The notes under the pieces were generated by a model that was not told the DNA's origin, made no database searches, and saw only the letters and a list, made by a program, of their open reading frames with translations. Shown piece by piece: positions 1-7,971 of a stretch of 8,260 nt of DNA; the stretch's first letter is position 1, and every line of letters starts with the position of its first letter. A program made the position numbers and the translations under genes. The DNA is from Anaerolineae bacterium (GTDB lineage: Bacteria > Chloroflexota > Anaerolineae > B4-G1). The stretch is taken from positions 1-8,260 of the forward strand of contig JADHWW010000085.1 of assembly GCA_016783285.1 (NCBI GenBank), written 5' to 3'.

Positions 1-118
1 CAGCGTGCGCACCGTCGAGACGCACCGCGCCAATCTGATGGACAAACTGGACATCCACGATGTGGCCGGCCTGACCCGGCTGGCCATCCAAATTGGTCTT
101 GTGGAGGTCGCCGGATAG
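1..118 (+). CDS. LuxR/NarL-type response regulator, C-terminal end (partial)
   Basis: The reading frame is open from base 2 to a TAG at 116-118. It gives 38 residues beginning [20 protein letters not shown] and ending in [15 protein letters not shown]. The S-V-[RK]-T-V-E-T-H-R-x-x-[LIM]-M-x-K-L core followed by L-x-x-x-A-I-x-x-G-L is the recognition-helix end of the GerE/LuxR helix-turn-helix. In the NarL/FixJ family this sits at the C-terminus of a receiver-HTH protein that binds DNA after phosphorylation. The receiver domain and start lie outside the window, so its signal is unknown. A solo LuxR-type regulator without a receiver cannot be excluded. The stop lies 12 nt before the PGI/PMI start and overlaps that gene's ribosome binding site, suggesting one transcript. 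Confidence 0.85.
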   Translation, partial: SVRTVETHRANLMDKLDIHDVAGLTRLAIQIGLVEVAG

Positions 119-130
119 GGAGGATATCTG

Positions 131-1201
131 ATGACCCTGGACGACTCAACACGTTTTGGCGAACTCGACCCCGACGGCATGCTCGAGCGCATCGGCGAAC
201 TGCCGCAGCAATGTCAGGCAGCCTGGGCGCTGGCCCGAGGGCTGGAGTTGCCGCCGGCCTACGAGGCGGCGCGGCACGTCGTCATCCTGGGGATGGGCGG
301 CTCGGCCATCGGCGGGGCGCTCCTGCAGGGACTGGTCGCCGGAGAATGTGCCATCCCCATCACCGTCGTGCGCGGGTACACTGTTCCTGCTTTCGTCCGC
401 GGCGCCGACTACCTGGTCGTCGGCTGTAGTTACTCAGGCAACACGGAGGAGACGCTGTCGGCCTTTGGCCAGGCGCTGGAGCGCGGAACCCGCCCGCTGA
501 TGGTCACGACAGGGGGAAAACTGGCGGCGCTGGCCCAGGAGAGGGAACTTCCGCTGGTTCGTTTTGACTACCAGGCGCAGCCGCGGGCCGCGTTGGGCTA
601 CTCCTTCACCCTGCCGCTGGGTATCTGCTGCCGGCTGGGGCTGCTCCGCGATTACTCCGCCGACCTGGCAGAGGCCGTCCGGGTGATGGAGGAGTGGCGG
701 ACAGAGATTGGCCCAAAAGTGCCTACGGCGCACAACGCGGCCAAGCGCCTGGCGGGCCAGATCGCGGGCCGTCTGCCGGTCATCTACGGGGCGGGCTTCC
801 TGGCCGCCGTCGCCAACCGCTGGAAGACCCAGTTCAACGAGAACAGCAAGCACTGGGCCTTTTTCGAGACACTGCCCGAACTGAACCACAACGCCGTCGT
901 CGGCCTCGGCATCCCTCAGACCGTGCGCGAGCAGGCCGTCGTGTTGATACTACGCTCGAACCTGGACCATCCGCGCGTGCAGTTGCGCTGGCAGGTGACG
1001 GGGGAACTGCTCCGGCGCGAGGGCGTGGTGGCCGAGGAGGTGCAGGGGCGGGGCAAAAGCCGCCTGGCGCATACGCTCTCCCTGATCCACTTTGGCGACT
1101 ATGTAAGTTTTTACCTGGCGATGCTCAATGGTGTGGACCCGACGCCGGTGGAGACCATCGCTTTCCTCAAGCAGCGGTTGGCGGAGTATGGGAATTTGTA
1201 G
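131..1201 (+). CDS. Bifunctional phosphoglucose/phosphomannose isomerase (SIS-domain family)
   Basis: This 356-residue protein is predicted to interconvert glucose-6-P or mannose-6-P with fructose-6-P in the cytoplasm, linking glycolysis/gluconeogenesis to mannose and GDP-sugar supply. Its N-terminal SIS domain has GMGGSAIGG (54-62) and SYSGNTEET (100-108), the sugar-phosphate binding loops. PRAALGYSF (151-159), NRWKTQFNENSK (229-240) and ELNHNAVVG (250-258) are typical of the short archaeal-type PGI/PMI family rather than the long classical PGI. E237 and H253 are 16 residues apart, the spacing of the catalytic Glu/His pair described for the Pyrobaculum enzyme; that residue mapping is inference. 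The C-terminus keeps GDYVSFYLAMLNGVDPTPVE (322-341). Length matches the family. The ATG at 131 follows GGGAGG (118-123) with good spacing. The gene lies 12 nt after the LuxR-type regulator. Confidence 0.93.
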   Translation: MTLDDSTRFGELDPDGMLERIGELPQQCQAAWALARGLELPPAYEAARHVVILGMGGSAIGGALLQGLVAGECAIPITVVRGYTVPAFVRGADYLVVGCSYSGNTEETLSAFGQALERGTRPLMVTTGGKLAALAQERELPLVRFDYQAQPRAALGYSFTLPLGICCRLGLLRDYSADLAEAVRVMEEWRTEIGPKVPTAHNAAKRLAGQIAGRLPVIYGAGFLAAVANRWKTQFNENSKHWAFFETLPELNHNAVVGLGIPQTVREQAVVLILRSNLDHPRVQLRWQVTGELLRREGVVAEEVQGRGKSRLAHTLSLIHFGDYVSFYLAMLNGVDPTPVETIAFLKQRLAEYGNL

Positions 1202-1236
1202 TGGCGACTTTAGTCGCTGGCGGCGAGCCTGCCGCA
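1201..1236. repeat. Double-hairpin palindromic element after the PGI/PMI stop
   Basis: Immediately after the stop codon there is a perfect inverted repeat GCGACT (1204-1209) / AGTCGC (1212-1217) with two bases between the arms. A second hairpin follows, GCGGC (1220-1224) / GCCGC (1231-1235), with a 6-nt loop. No T-tract follows, so this does not look like an ordinary intrinsic terminator. It resembles a short dispersed palindromic (REP/MITE-like) element. Its copy number elsewhere in the genome cannot be seen from this window. Confidence 0.45.
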
Positions 1237-1268
1237 TTGGGAGGTGGAGATGGTCGAATATCAGGTAG

Positions 1269-1640
1269 TTGAGCAAGCAGGGGTGGCCGGGCAAGGTCCG
1301 CGAGCCAGACATCCTGTTCGTCTCCCACGCCCACGCCGACCGCATCGGCGAGCAGTTCTACGGCCCGCCCGATCTGGTGGTTGAGGTACTCTCCCCTGGT
1401 ACCCGGCGCACCGACCGGGGAGTAAAGATGTTAGAGTACGCCCGCGCCGGTGTGAGCGAGTACTGGTTGGTTGACCCCGATGCGCGCGCTATCGAGGTTT
1501 ACACGTTGGATGAGGGGGTCTACGCTCCGCTGGGCCAGTTCGGCGCTGGCCATAAGGCCCGCTCTCAGGTGCTGTCCGGGTTCGAGGTTTCGGTGGACGA
1601 AGTGTTTGCCGAGCCGCCGGTGCATAGAACACCGGCTTGA
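1269..1640 (+). pseudogene. Uma2-family (PD-(D/E)XK) nuclease-like gene, N-terminally truncated
   Basis: The open frame from a TTG at 1269 encodes 123 residues matching the C-terminal two thirds of Uma2 (DUF820) proteins: REPDILFVS (11-19), GPPDLVVEVLSPGTRRTDRG (32-51), K53, EYWLVDPDA (64-72), and a C-terminal GFEVSVDEVF (104-113). Family members are usually near 190 residues, so about 60 N-terminal residues are missing. D35, E39 and K53 of the nuclease-like core remain. A better initiation signal lies at 1250 (GGGAGG at 1239-1244, then ATG), but that frame is different and would read MVEYQVVEQAG before leaving the homology. The likely history is a normal Uma2 start followed by a deletion plus frameshift. 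The last codons and the TGA sit inside a hairpin element (1628-1652). Uma2 proteins are abundant in Chloroflexi and Cyanobacteria and have no settled role. A functional short form from the TTG is possible but lacks an obvious ribosome binding site. Confidence 0.65.
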
Positions 1641-1652
1641 AGAGCCGGTGTT
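1628..1652. repeat. Perfect 10-bp palindromic hairpin at the Uma2 stop codon
   Basis: AACACCGGCT (1628-1637) and AGCCGGTGTT (1643-1652) are perfect complements around a 5-nt loop. The Uma2-remnant stop TGA (1638-1640) lies in the loop, so the element supplies the end of that reading frame. Only two T's end the second arm and no T-run follows. It could slow or stop transcription from the left, but a mobile palindromic repeat fits equally well. Confidence 0.55.
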
Positions 1653-1680
1653 GGATTCTCCAGCGCCGCCTGTTTACGGC

Positions 1681-1700
1681 GGTGCCTTCCCCCAGGCACC
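1681..1700. terminator. Hairpin between convergent genes, possible weak terminator
   Basis: GGTGCCT (1681-1687) and AGGCACC (1694-1700) form a 7-bp stem with a 6-nt loop. It lies 2 nt past the stop of the leftward membrane-protein gene and about 40 nt past the stop of the rightward Uma2 remnant. A smaller CCGCC/GGCGG stem overlaps its left edge. There is no T-tract on either strand, so the role as terminator rests on position only. Confidence 0.35.
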
Positions 1701-1702
1701 GC

Positions 1703-2617
1703 TCAGCCGAGCGTCAGCCGCTTGACCTCCCGCGTCTCTGTCACCACACGGGTCACCCGCAAGGTGGTCAGGAGCAGGAATACGACGCTGAGGATCAGGG
1801 GGGGCAGCCAGGAGAGCAGGCTGACGATGGAGGTCAACGACATTAATAGCATGGCAGCGACACCGATAGGGATGTACAGTTCGTAGCGTTTCAGTGTCTC
1901 CTCCATCGGCCCTAGCCACTGGCTTTCCAGTTCTGCGCGGACCCCAGCCAACACCTTTGCCTTCTCCGCTGGCGTCAGGCCGGCCTGCTCCTCAATCCGT
2001 CGCTCGATGGGCATCATTGTCATGCGGGTAATGACGTCGCGTGCGGAAGGCGGCAGCGAGAAGCCTTCCCGCTCGATTTGAGCAGCGTATCCCAGGTACA
2101 GGCTGGCGCAGGCGACCGCGACCAGTGCCATCAGCAGGATCCTCTGGCTTTGTGCAACCGGCCGCACCGAGAAGTGCACCCGGTTGTTCAGTTCCGCGAT
2201 GACGCCACGTGTGTAGAGCAACGAGGCCACCAGGTAGACGAGTACCGCGATGCCGCTGCCCAGCCCGATCTCCCAGGCAACGAGTACTGCCGCACTGGAA
2301 AAGACGAAGGCGACGAGACAAGTCCAGAAGGGGCGAAAGAGCACCGCTACGAGGCCAGACGTTACGGCGAGCACTCCCATTGCCAGCAGGAGTTGTCCGA
2401 CCAGGTACAAGGTATCGCGAGATGGTGAGAAGAGCATCTCATATGCCCTGCCTACCTGCCCACAGATGAGGCCGAAGTAGTAACCGGCGGCGACCAGTAG
2501 TGCAGAGAATACGATCATTTTGATCACCTTGCCCACTTGTCCTCTTCCTGCCCGAGCCTCAGCGACGTCAGAGATGACGCGCTCCGGCTGCTCCCGTTGG
2601 TACTTTGGTTCCATCAT
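1703..2617 (-). CDS. Multi-pass membrane protein of unknown function
   Basis: I do not recognise this 304-residue protein. It has a short basic cytoplasmic-looking N-terminus (1-31, rich in R, K and E). Hydrophobic segments follow at about 32-54, 69-94, 98-115, 118-136 and 159-179. Next is a roughly 70-residue charged loop (180-248) containing TMMPIERRIEEQAGLTPAEK (200-219), and two more hydrophobic stretches near 249-270 and 271-287. The tail is basic (TREVKRLTLG). Six or seven membrane spans are likely; no catalytic motif is visible. The start is ATGATG: the first ATG (2617-2615) overlaps the xdhC stop as ATGA, the second is at 2614-2612. AGGAGG (2627-2622) is 4 nt from the first and 7 nt from the second, so the second may be used. 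The overlap implies translational coupling to xdhC. Any functional tie to molybdenum enzymes is inference from position only. Confidence 0.8.
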   Translation of the reverse strand: MMEPKYQREQPERVISDVAEARAGRGQVGKVIKMIVFSALLVAAGYYFGLICGQVGRAYEMLFSPSRDTLYLVGQLLLAMGVLAVTSGLVAVLFRPFWTCLVAFVFSSAAVLVAWEIGLGSGIAVLVYLVASLLYTRGVIAELNNRVHFSVRPVAQSQRILLMALVAVACASLYLGYAAQIEREGFSLPPSARDVITRMTMMPIERRIEEQAGLTPAEKAKVLAGVRAELESQWLGPMEETLKRYELYIPIGVAAMLLMSLTSIVSLLSWLPPLILSVVFLLLTTLRVTRVVTETREVKRLTLG

Positions 2618-3633
2618 GGCTCCTCCTGTGTGCTCAATTTACCACCGCGCCGGCCGTGCCGCACGGCGATGATCTGCGCCAGAATCGCCAGCGCGATCTC
2701 GGCCGGCTCCCGTCCGCCCAGGTCGAGCCCCACAGGGCCGTGGATGCGCGCCAGTTCCGCCTCGCCGAAGCCTTCCTCCCGCAACGCCGCTTTCCGCTTG
2801 GCTTGAGTGATGCGCGAACCGAGCAGCCCGACGTAGGCCGCCCGGCTGCGCAGTGCGATCCGCAGCGCGGGCAGGTCGAACCTGGGGTCGTGGGAGAGGA
2901 TCACGACGTAGTGCCGTGGCCCCAGTTCCTCCGCCTTCAGCGCCTCTTGCGGCCAGGCGACGACCAGTTCGTCCACCGTGGGAAAGCGATCACGGGTGGC
3001 GAAGACCCGGCGGGCGTCCACCACCCGCACGCGGAAGCCCAGCGCCTGCGCCAGGCTGACGAGTGGCATTGCGATGTGCACTGCGCCGACGATGACCAGC
3101 GCCGGCGGCGGGGCAAAGACCTGGACAAACAGGTCGCCCTCGGTGCGGGAGCGGTGTTCAGCCAACGGCCCTGGGAATACGCCTTCCATCTCCGGGGCCA
3201 GGGCCGTGTCCCCCTCCAGTCGGCCATCGGGCCAGGCCAGCAGGTGACCACCGCCGTCCAGGCGGGTTGCCAGCGCGACGGTCTCCTCCGCCTCCAGCGC
3301 CGCCAGCAGCCGGCGGTGGATCTCCACCAGCGGCTCGACGTAGACCTCAATGGCGCCGCCGCAGGCCAGCCCCACCTCCCAGCCGGTCTCGTCCGCCGCG
3401 CCGTAGTGCAGCCGCTTCGGTGGCCCGCCGGAGAGCACGCTCTGGGCCTCCTCGAATACTGCTCCCTCCACGCAGCCACCGCTGACGGAGCCGGCCATCT
3501 CGCCGGAACCGGTCACCGCCAGGCGCGAGCCCAGCGGCCGGGGGGAGGGGCCTTCGGCCCACACCACCGTCGCCAGCGCGATTTTTTCACCGGCCGCCAG
3601 CCAGCGATTCAGATCACCCAGGATTTCTCTCAT
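2614..3633 (-). CDS. xdhC: XdhC/CoxI-family molybdenum hydroxylase maturation factor
   Basis: XdhC-type proteins bind molybdenum cofactor, promote its sulfuration and deliver it to xanthine dehydrogenase/CO dehydrogenase-type hydroxylases in the cytoplasm. From the ATG at 3633 the protein has 339 residues. The N-terminal XdhC_CoxI domain shows GSVSGGCVEGAV (48-59) and GLACGGAIEV (88-97), with the conserved cysteines C54 and C91. The C-terminal Rossmann-like XdhC_C domain has VIVGAVHIA (180-188), SHDPRFD (247-253), YVGLLGSR (267-274) and GPVGLDLGGREPAEIALAIL (299-318). The usual GAGHVA glycine loop reads GAVHIA here, a deviation in the nucleotide-binding turn. A TTG start at 3645 would add four residues (MWGP) but has no better ribosome site. 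No hydroxylase subunit gene lies in the window, so its client enzyme is encoded elsewhere. Transcription probably starts from the promoter at 3695-3723. Confidence 0.9.
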   Translation of the reverse strand: MREILGDLNRWLAAGEKIALATVVWAEGPSPRPLGSRLAVTGSGEMAGSVSGGCVEGAVFEEAQSVLSGGPPKRLHYGAADETGWEVGLACGGAIEVYVEPLVEIHRRLLAALEAEETVALATRLDGGGHLLAWPDGRLEGDTALAPEMEGVFPGPLAEHRSRTEGDLFVQVFAPPPALVIVGAVHIAMPLVSLAQALGFRVRVVDARRVFATRDRFPTVDELVVAWPQEALKAEELGPRHYVVILSHDPRFDLPALRIALRSRAAYVGLLGSRITQAKRKAALREEGFGEAELARIHGPVGLDLGGREPAEIALAILAQIIAVRHGRRGGKLSTQEEP

Positions 3634-3694
3634 CGGACCCCACAAGACTCAGCCACCAGATGCCCGTTTTTTCTTCACTCGTCAAGCACACTTG

Positions 3695-3723
3695 ATTGTA
3701 GCCCATGTCGGGTCTGCGGTCAA
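3695..3723 (-). promoter_or_regulatory. Sigma70-type promoter for the xdhC operon
   Basis: On the minus strand TTGACC (3723-3718) and TACAAT (3700-3695) are separated by exactly 17 bp. This is close to consensus, with one mismatch in each box. Transcription would start near 3688, giving a leader of about 55 nt before the xdhC ATG. The -35 box overlaps the first bases of the CCAA repeat. Confidence 0.65.
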
Positions 3724-3782
3724 CCCAACCAACTAACCAACCAACTAACCAACTGACCAACCAACTGACCAACCAACCAACA
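3721..3782. repeat. CCAA/CTAA/CTGA low-complexity microsatellite
   Basis: About 60 bp consist almost entirely of CCAA, CTAA and CTGA tetramers, arranged as mixed 8- and 12-bp higher-order units such as CCAACTAA and CCAACCAACTGA, followed by a run of six or more C's (3782-3788). The minus strand reads as GGTT repeats. The tract lies in the divergent interval between xdhC (-) and the small membrane protein (+), directly upstream of the xdhC -35 box. The rest of the interval (3646-3857) holds the xdhC leader and a strong ribosome site for the rightward gene; I found no clear rightward promoter. Confidence 0.85.
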
Positions 3783-3857
3783 CCCCCCAATCAATGCAAC
3801 TCCGGGCGACGATCTGCGTAATGAAAGAAGTAACCGAGAAAAAAGGAGGTGGACGTG

Positions 3858-4124
3858 ATGTTGGATTGTCTGGTCTGGCTGATCAAACTGCCCTTTGTGC
3901 TGCTGGCCTGGCTGGTCAAGGCGGTAGTTGTTTCCCTGGTCTGGCTGATCAAGTTGCCGTTCGTGCTGCTGGCGGTGGCACTGATGGTCGTGCTGGGACT
4001 GGCAGGGGTGATCGTCTCGCTGCTCGGCGTGGGCCTGATCCCGGTGTTTGGGATCGGGCTGCTGATCCTGCCCATCGGCCTGGTCTTGCTGCTAGCGGCC
4101 TGGGTGATCGCAAAGATACTATAG
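3858..4124 (+). CDS. Small hydrophobic membrane protein with internal duplication
   Basis: I do not recognise this family. The 88-residue protein from ATG 3858 is almost wholly hydrophobic, with only four charged residues (D3, K10, K21, K32) before the C-terminal K86. Three to four membrane passes are plausible at about 5-25, 27-50, 51-66 and 67-85. LVWLIKLPFVLLA occurs twice (residues 5-17 and 27-39), a 22-residue period. AAAGGAGGT (3842-3850) is a near-perfect Shine-Dalgarno sequence 8 nt from this ATG. That makes it a better choice than the GTG at 3849, which overlaps the ribosome site and would give 91 residues. The gene converges on mutS with an 11-nt gap. The strong ribosome site and codon pattern argue that it is expressed. 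Function is unknown. Confidence 0.7.
   Translation: MLDCLVWLIKLPFVLLAWLVKAVVVSLVWLIKLPFVLLAVALMVVLGLAGVIVSLLGVGLIPVFGIGLLILPIGLVLLLAAWVIAKIL
3870..3975 (+). repeat. 66-bp period duplication inside the small membrane protein gene
   Basis: CTGGTCTGGCTGATCAA occurs at 3870-3886 and again at 3936-3952. The similarity continues through the codons for KLPFVLLA in both copies, with third-position differences (aaactgccctttgtg versus aagttgccgttcgtg). The 66-bp offset equals 22 codons. The synonymous divergence suggests an old tandem duplication kept by selection on the protein rather than a recent one. Confidence 0.8.
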
Positions 4125-4135
4125 ACAGCACATAC

Positions 4136-6736
<2,601 letters not shown>

Positions 6737-6740
6737 AGTT

Positions 6741-7129
6741 TTATACCGATTGATTACTCAGTCCTAGTCTCTGGCGGACGAAGGTGCGCACTGTACGCAT
6801 CGCCTTGACAGTGGTGCGCGCTTCTTCTTTCGTCGCCTCCTCGCCTGGGTAGCGAAAGTCCACCGCGTATGCGGTCAGGTCTTTCAACAAGTCCCCTCGA
6901 AGGTTCCGTCGTATGGCAGGCACAGTTCCAGTAACTCAGTGAGGTCGTGAACAGGGAAGAAACGTTGGCCTTGCTCCTGCAAATACGCTTTCAGGTACTT
7001 TTCAGCGCATTGCTGACAATGAAAGCAAACCGCGTCGTAATTGGGCGCTTTCCTGACCCGCGCTTCCCGGCTGGCGGTACGAAAATCGCCCTCGGCTTTG
7101 TCAACCCATTCCTATGTCAGAGTATGCAT
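6741..7129 (-). pseudogene. HEPN-domain protein (toxin-like partner of MNT), broken by a nonsense codon and a frameshift
   Basis: HEPN proteins paired with MNT nucleotidyltransferases are typically RNase-like toxins or nucleotide-binding partners. Reading from ATG 7129-7127 gives MHTLT, then TAG (7114-7112), then EWVDKAEGDFRTASREARVR, NYDAVCFHCQQCAEKYLKAY, RFFPVHDLTELLELCLPYDG and FEGTC with a TGA at 6886-6884. The homology resumes in another frame as DLLKDLTAYAVDFRYPGEEA and ends at TAA 6743-6741. One extra base in the CCCC run (6893-6896, plus strand) and a single change of TAG (for example to CAG) would restore about 129 residues, the usual family length. R-F-F-P-V-H fits the R-x4-H motif of HEPN RNases. 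The start would overlap the MNT gene by 29 nt. Either real decay or a sequencing error in the homopolymer explains the frameshift; the TAG is harder to explain as error. Confidence 0.85.
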
Positions 7130-7463
7130 AGAGCACCTTTCCTTTCTCAGTGACTTCCTGTAGGAAAAAATCGCCCAACGCCAGTCGCTCGGCTAGTTGC
7201 TGCGGACTTCGGACTAGCAGATCCAGCCCAAAGTAATAATCTATGGTGCGAGCGATTTGTGCCGCTTGTTCCCGGTTGCGCAGTGGCGTATCCATCACCA
7301 CCAGCAAGTCTACGTCGCTTGCCGGCCTGGGCTGGCCGTAAGCGTAGGAGCCGAAGAGGATGATTTTCTCCGGCTGGAACTTGGCCGCGATCTGCTTCAC
7401 CACGGCGCGTATGGCCTGCATGGGAATACGACGACGTTCGTTGACGTTGGGCACTTTATCCAT
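7101..7463 (-). CDS. MNT-type nucleotidyltransferase (antitoxin-like)
   Basis: This 120-residue protein has the minimal nucleotidyltransferase pattern GSYAYGQPRPASDVDLLVV (38-56). G38-S39 are followed by the metal-binding D50 and D52 of S-D-V-D, with a probable third carboxylate D81 in FGLDLLV (79-84). In HEPN/MNT modules such proteins act as antitoxins; some members transfer nucleotides to the HEPN partner. That reaction is family knowledge and not shown here. The length is typical. The ATG at 7463 is preceded by GGAGGAGG (7475-7468) with a 4-nt gap. The stop at 7101-7103 lies inside the start of the HEPN remnant. The gene appears intact while its partner is broken, the order expected if the toxin decays first. 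Transcription is likely from the promoter at 7531-7559 and may continue into mutS. Confidence 0.9.
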   Translation of the reverse strand: MDKVPNVNERRRIPMQAIRAVVKQIAAKFQPEKIILFGSYAYGQPRPASDVDLLVVMDTPLRNREQAAQIARTIDYYFGLDLLVRSPQQLAERLALGDFFLQEVTEKGKVLYAYSDIGMG

Positions 7464-7530
7464 CGTTCCTCCTCCAGTATGACTTGCATCCCTTTCATAT
7501 CGTTCATTTCTGCATCTGTGGTACTCTTAT

Positions 7531-7559
7531 ATTTTAACGCAATAAGCCGCAAAAGGCAA
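7531..7559 (-). promoter_or_regulatory. Promoter for the MNT-HEPN-mutS direction
   Basis: On the minus strand TTGCCT (7559-7554) and TAAAAT (7536-7531) are spaced 17 bp apart. It would start transcription near 7524, about 60 nt before the MNT ATG. The -35 match is moderate. The -35 boxes of this and the rightward promoter are 22 bp apart. Confidence 0.5.
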
Positions 7560-7581
7560 CAAGGGGTGCCCGGCGGGCGAT

Positions 7582-7610
7582 TTGACAGCCAGCCCGTTTT
7601 GTGGTATTAT
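7582..7610 (+). promoter_or_regulatory. Strong sigma70-type promoter for the T-box leader
   Basis: TTGACA (7582-7587) matches the -35 consensus exactly and TATTAT (7605-7610) differs by one base at -10. The spacer is 17 bp. Transcription would begin near 7617, about 27 nt before T-box Stem I, which fits a T-box leader. Confidence 0.85.
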
Positions 7611-7908
7611 CTCCTCCAAACAACCACATACTCGGAAAGACAACGATCGGGAAGAGTAGGCATCGAAGCGGGGTTCAGAGAGTCGGGCACTCGAGTTTTG
7701 AATCGAGGGCTGTGAGCCCGACACCAGCGCCAGTGCTGAATGGGCCCAGGAGTCGCCCGCCGAAAGAACGTCGGATTGCAGGACAACAACGGATTCAGAT
7801 GTTTGAGTAGTCCGGGCCGGAGACGCCACCGTTACCAGGGCTGAGGGTATCGTCCTGAGAAAATCAAGGGACTGTACCTGCAAGAGTGAGGCTGGCTCTT
7901 TACGTACC

Positions 7909-7937
7909 ACGCGCCGTCACCGGCGCGTTTTGTGTTT
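7909..7937 (+). terminator. GC-rich hairpin with T-rich tail, Stem III or an extra terminator
   Basis: ACGCGCCG (7909-7916) pairs perfectly with CGGCGCGT (7921-7928) around TCAC and is followed by TTTGTGTTT. Its place just before the T-box fits Stem III of T-box leaders. The strong stem and T-rich tail would also suit an intrinsic terminator, so leader transcripts might end here as well. Confidence 0.55.
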
Positions 7938-7971
7938 AGAGCCACCTAAGCAGGGTGGCACCACGGGTAAG

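Noticed and set aside
694..1272. Plus-strand open frame of 192 codons inside the PGI/PMI gene
   Set aside because: It overlaps the well-supported isomerase in another frame and shows low-complexity G/R/A-rich sequence with no motif.
2605..3756. Long plus-strand open frame (383 codons) opposite xdhC
   Set aside because: It is antisense to a clear xdhC. Its composition is rich in Q, R, P and H, typical of a GC-rich shadow frame, and it ends in translated microsatellite.
7738..7747. Glycine (GGG) specifier for the T-box
   Set aside because: The acceptor bulge TGGC demands G73, but bacterial tRNA-Gly has U73. A C rather than a purine would also follow the codon. TGG satisfies both points, though with an unusual register.
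7527..7910. Minus-strand open frame of 127 codons opposite the T-box leader
   Set aside because: The region is explained by the promoter and Stem I/II of the T-box. The frame shows no family signature and no ribosome site.
7941..7959. GCCACC/GGTGGC hairpin as the T-box antiterminator
   Set aside because: It would bury the TGGC bulge that must bind the tRNA end. The pairing of 7953-7967 with 7975-7982 fits the known antiterminator. The hairpin may be an alternative fold only.
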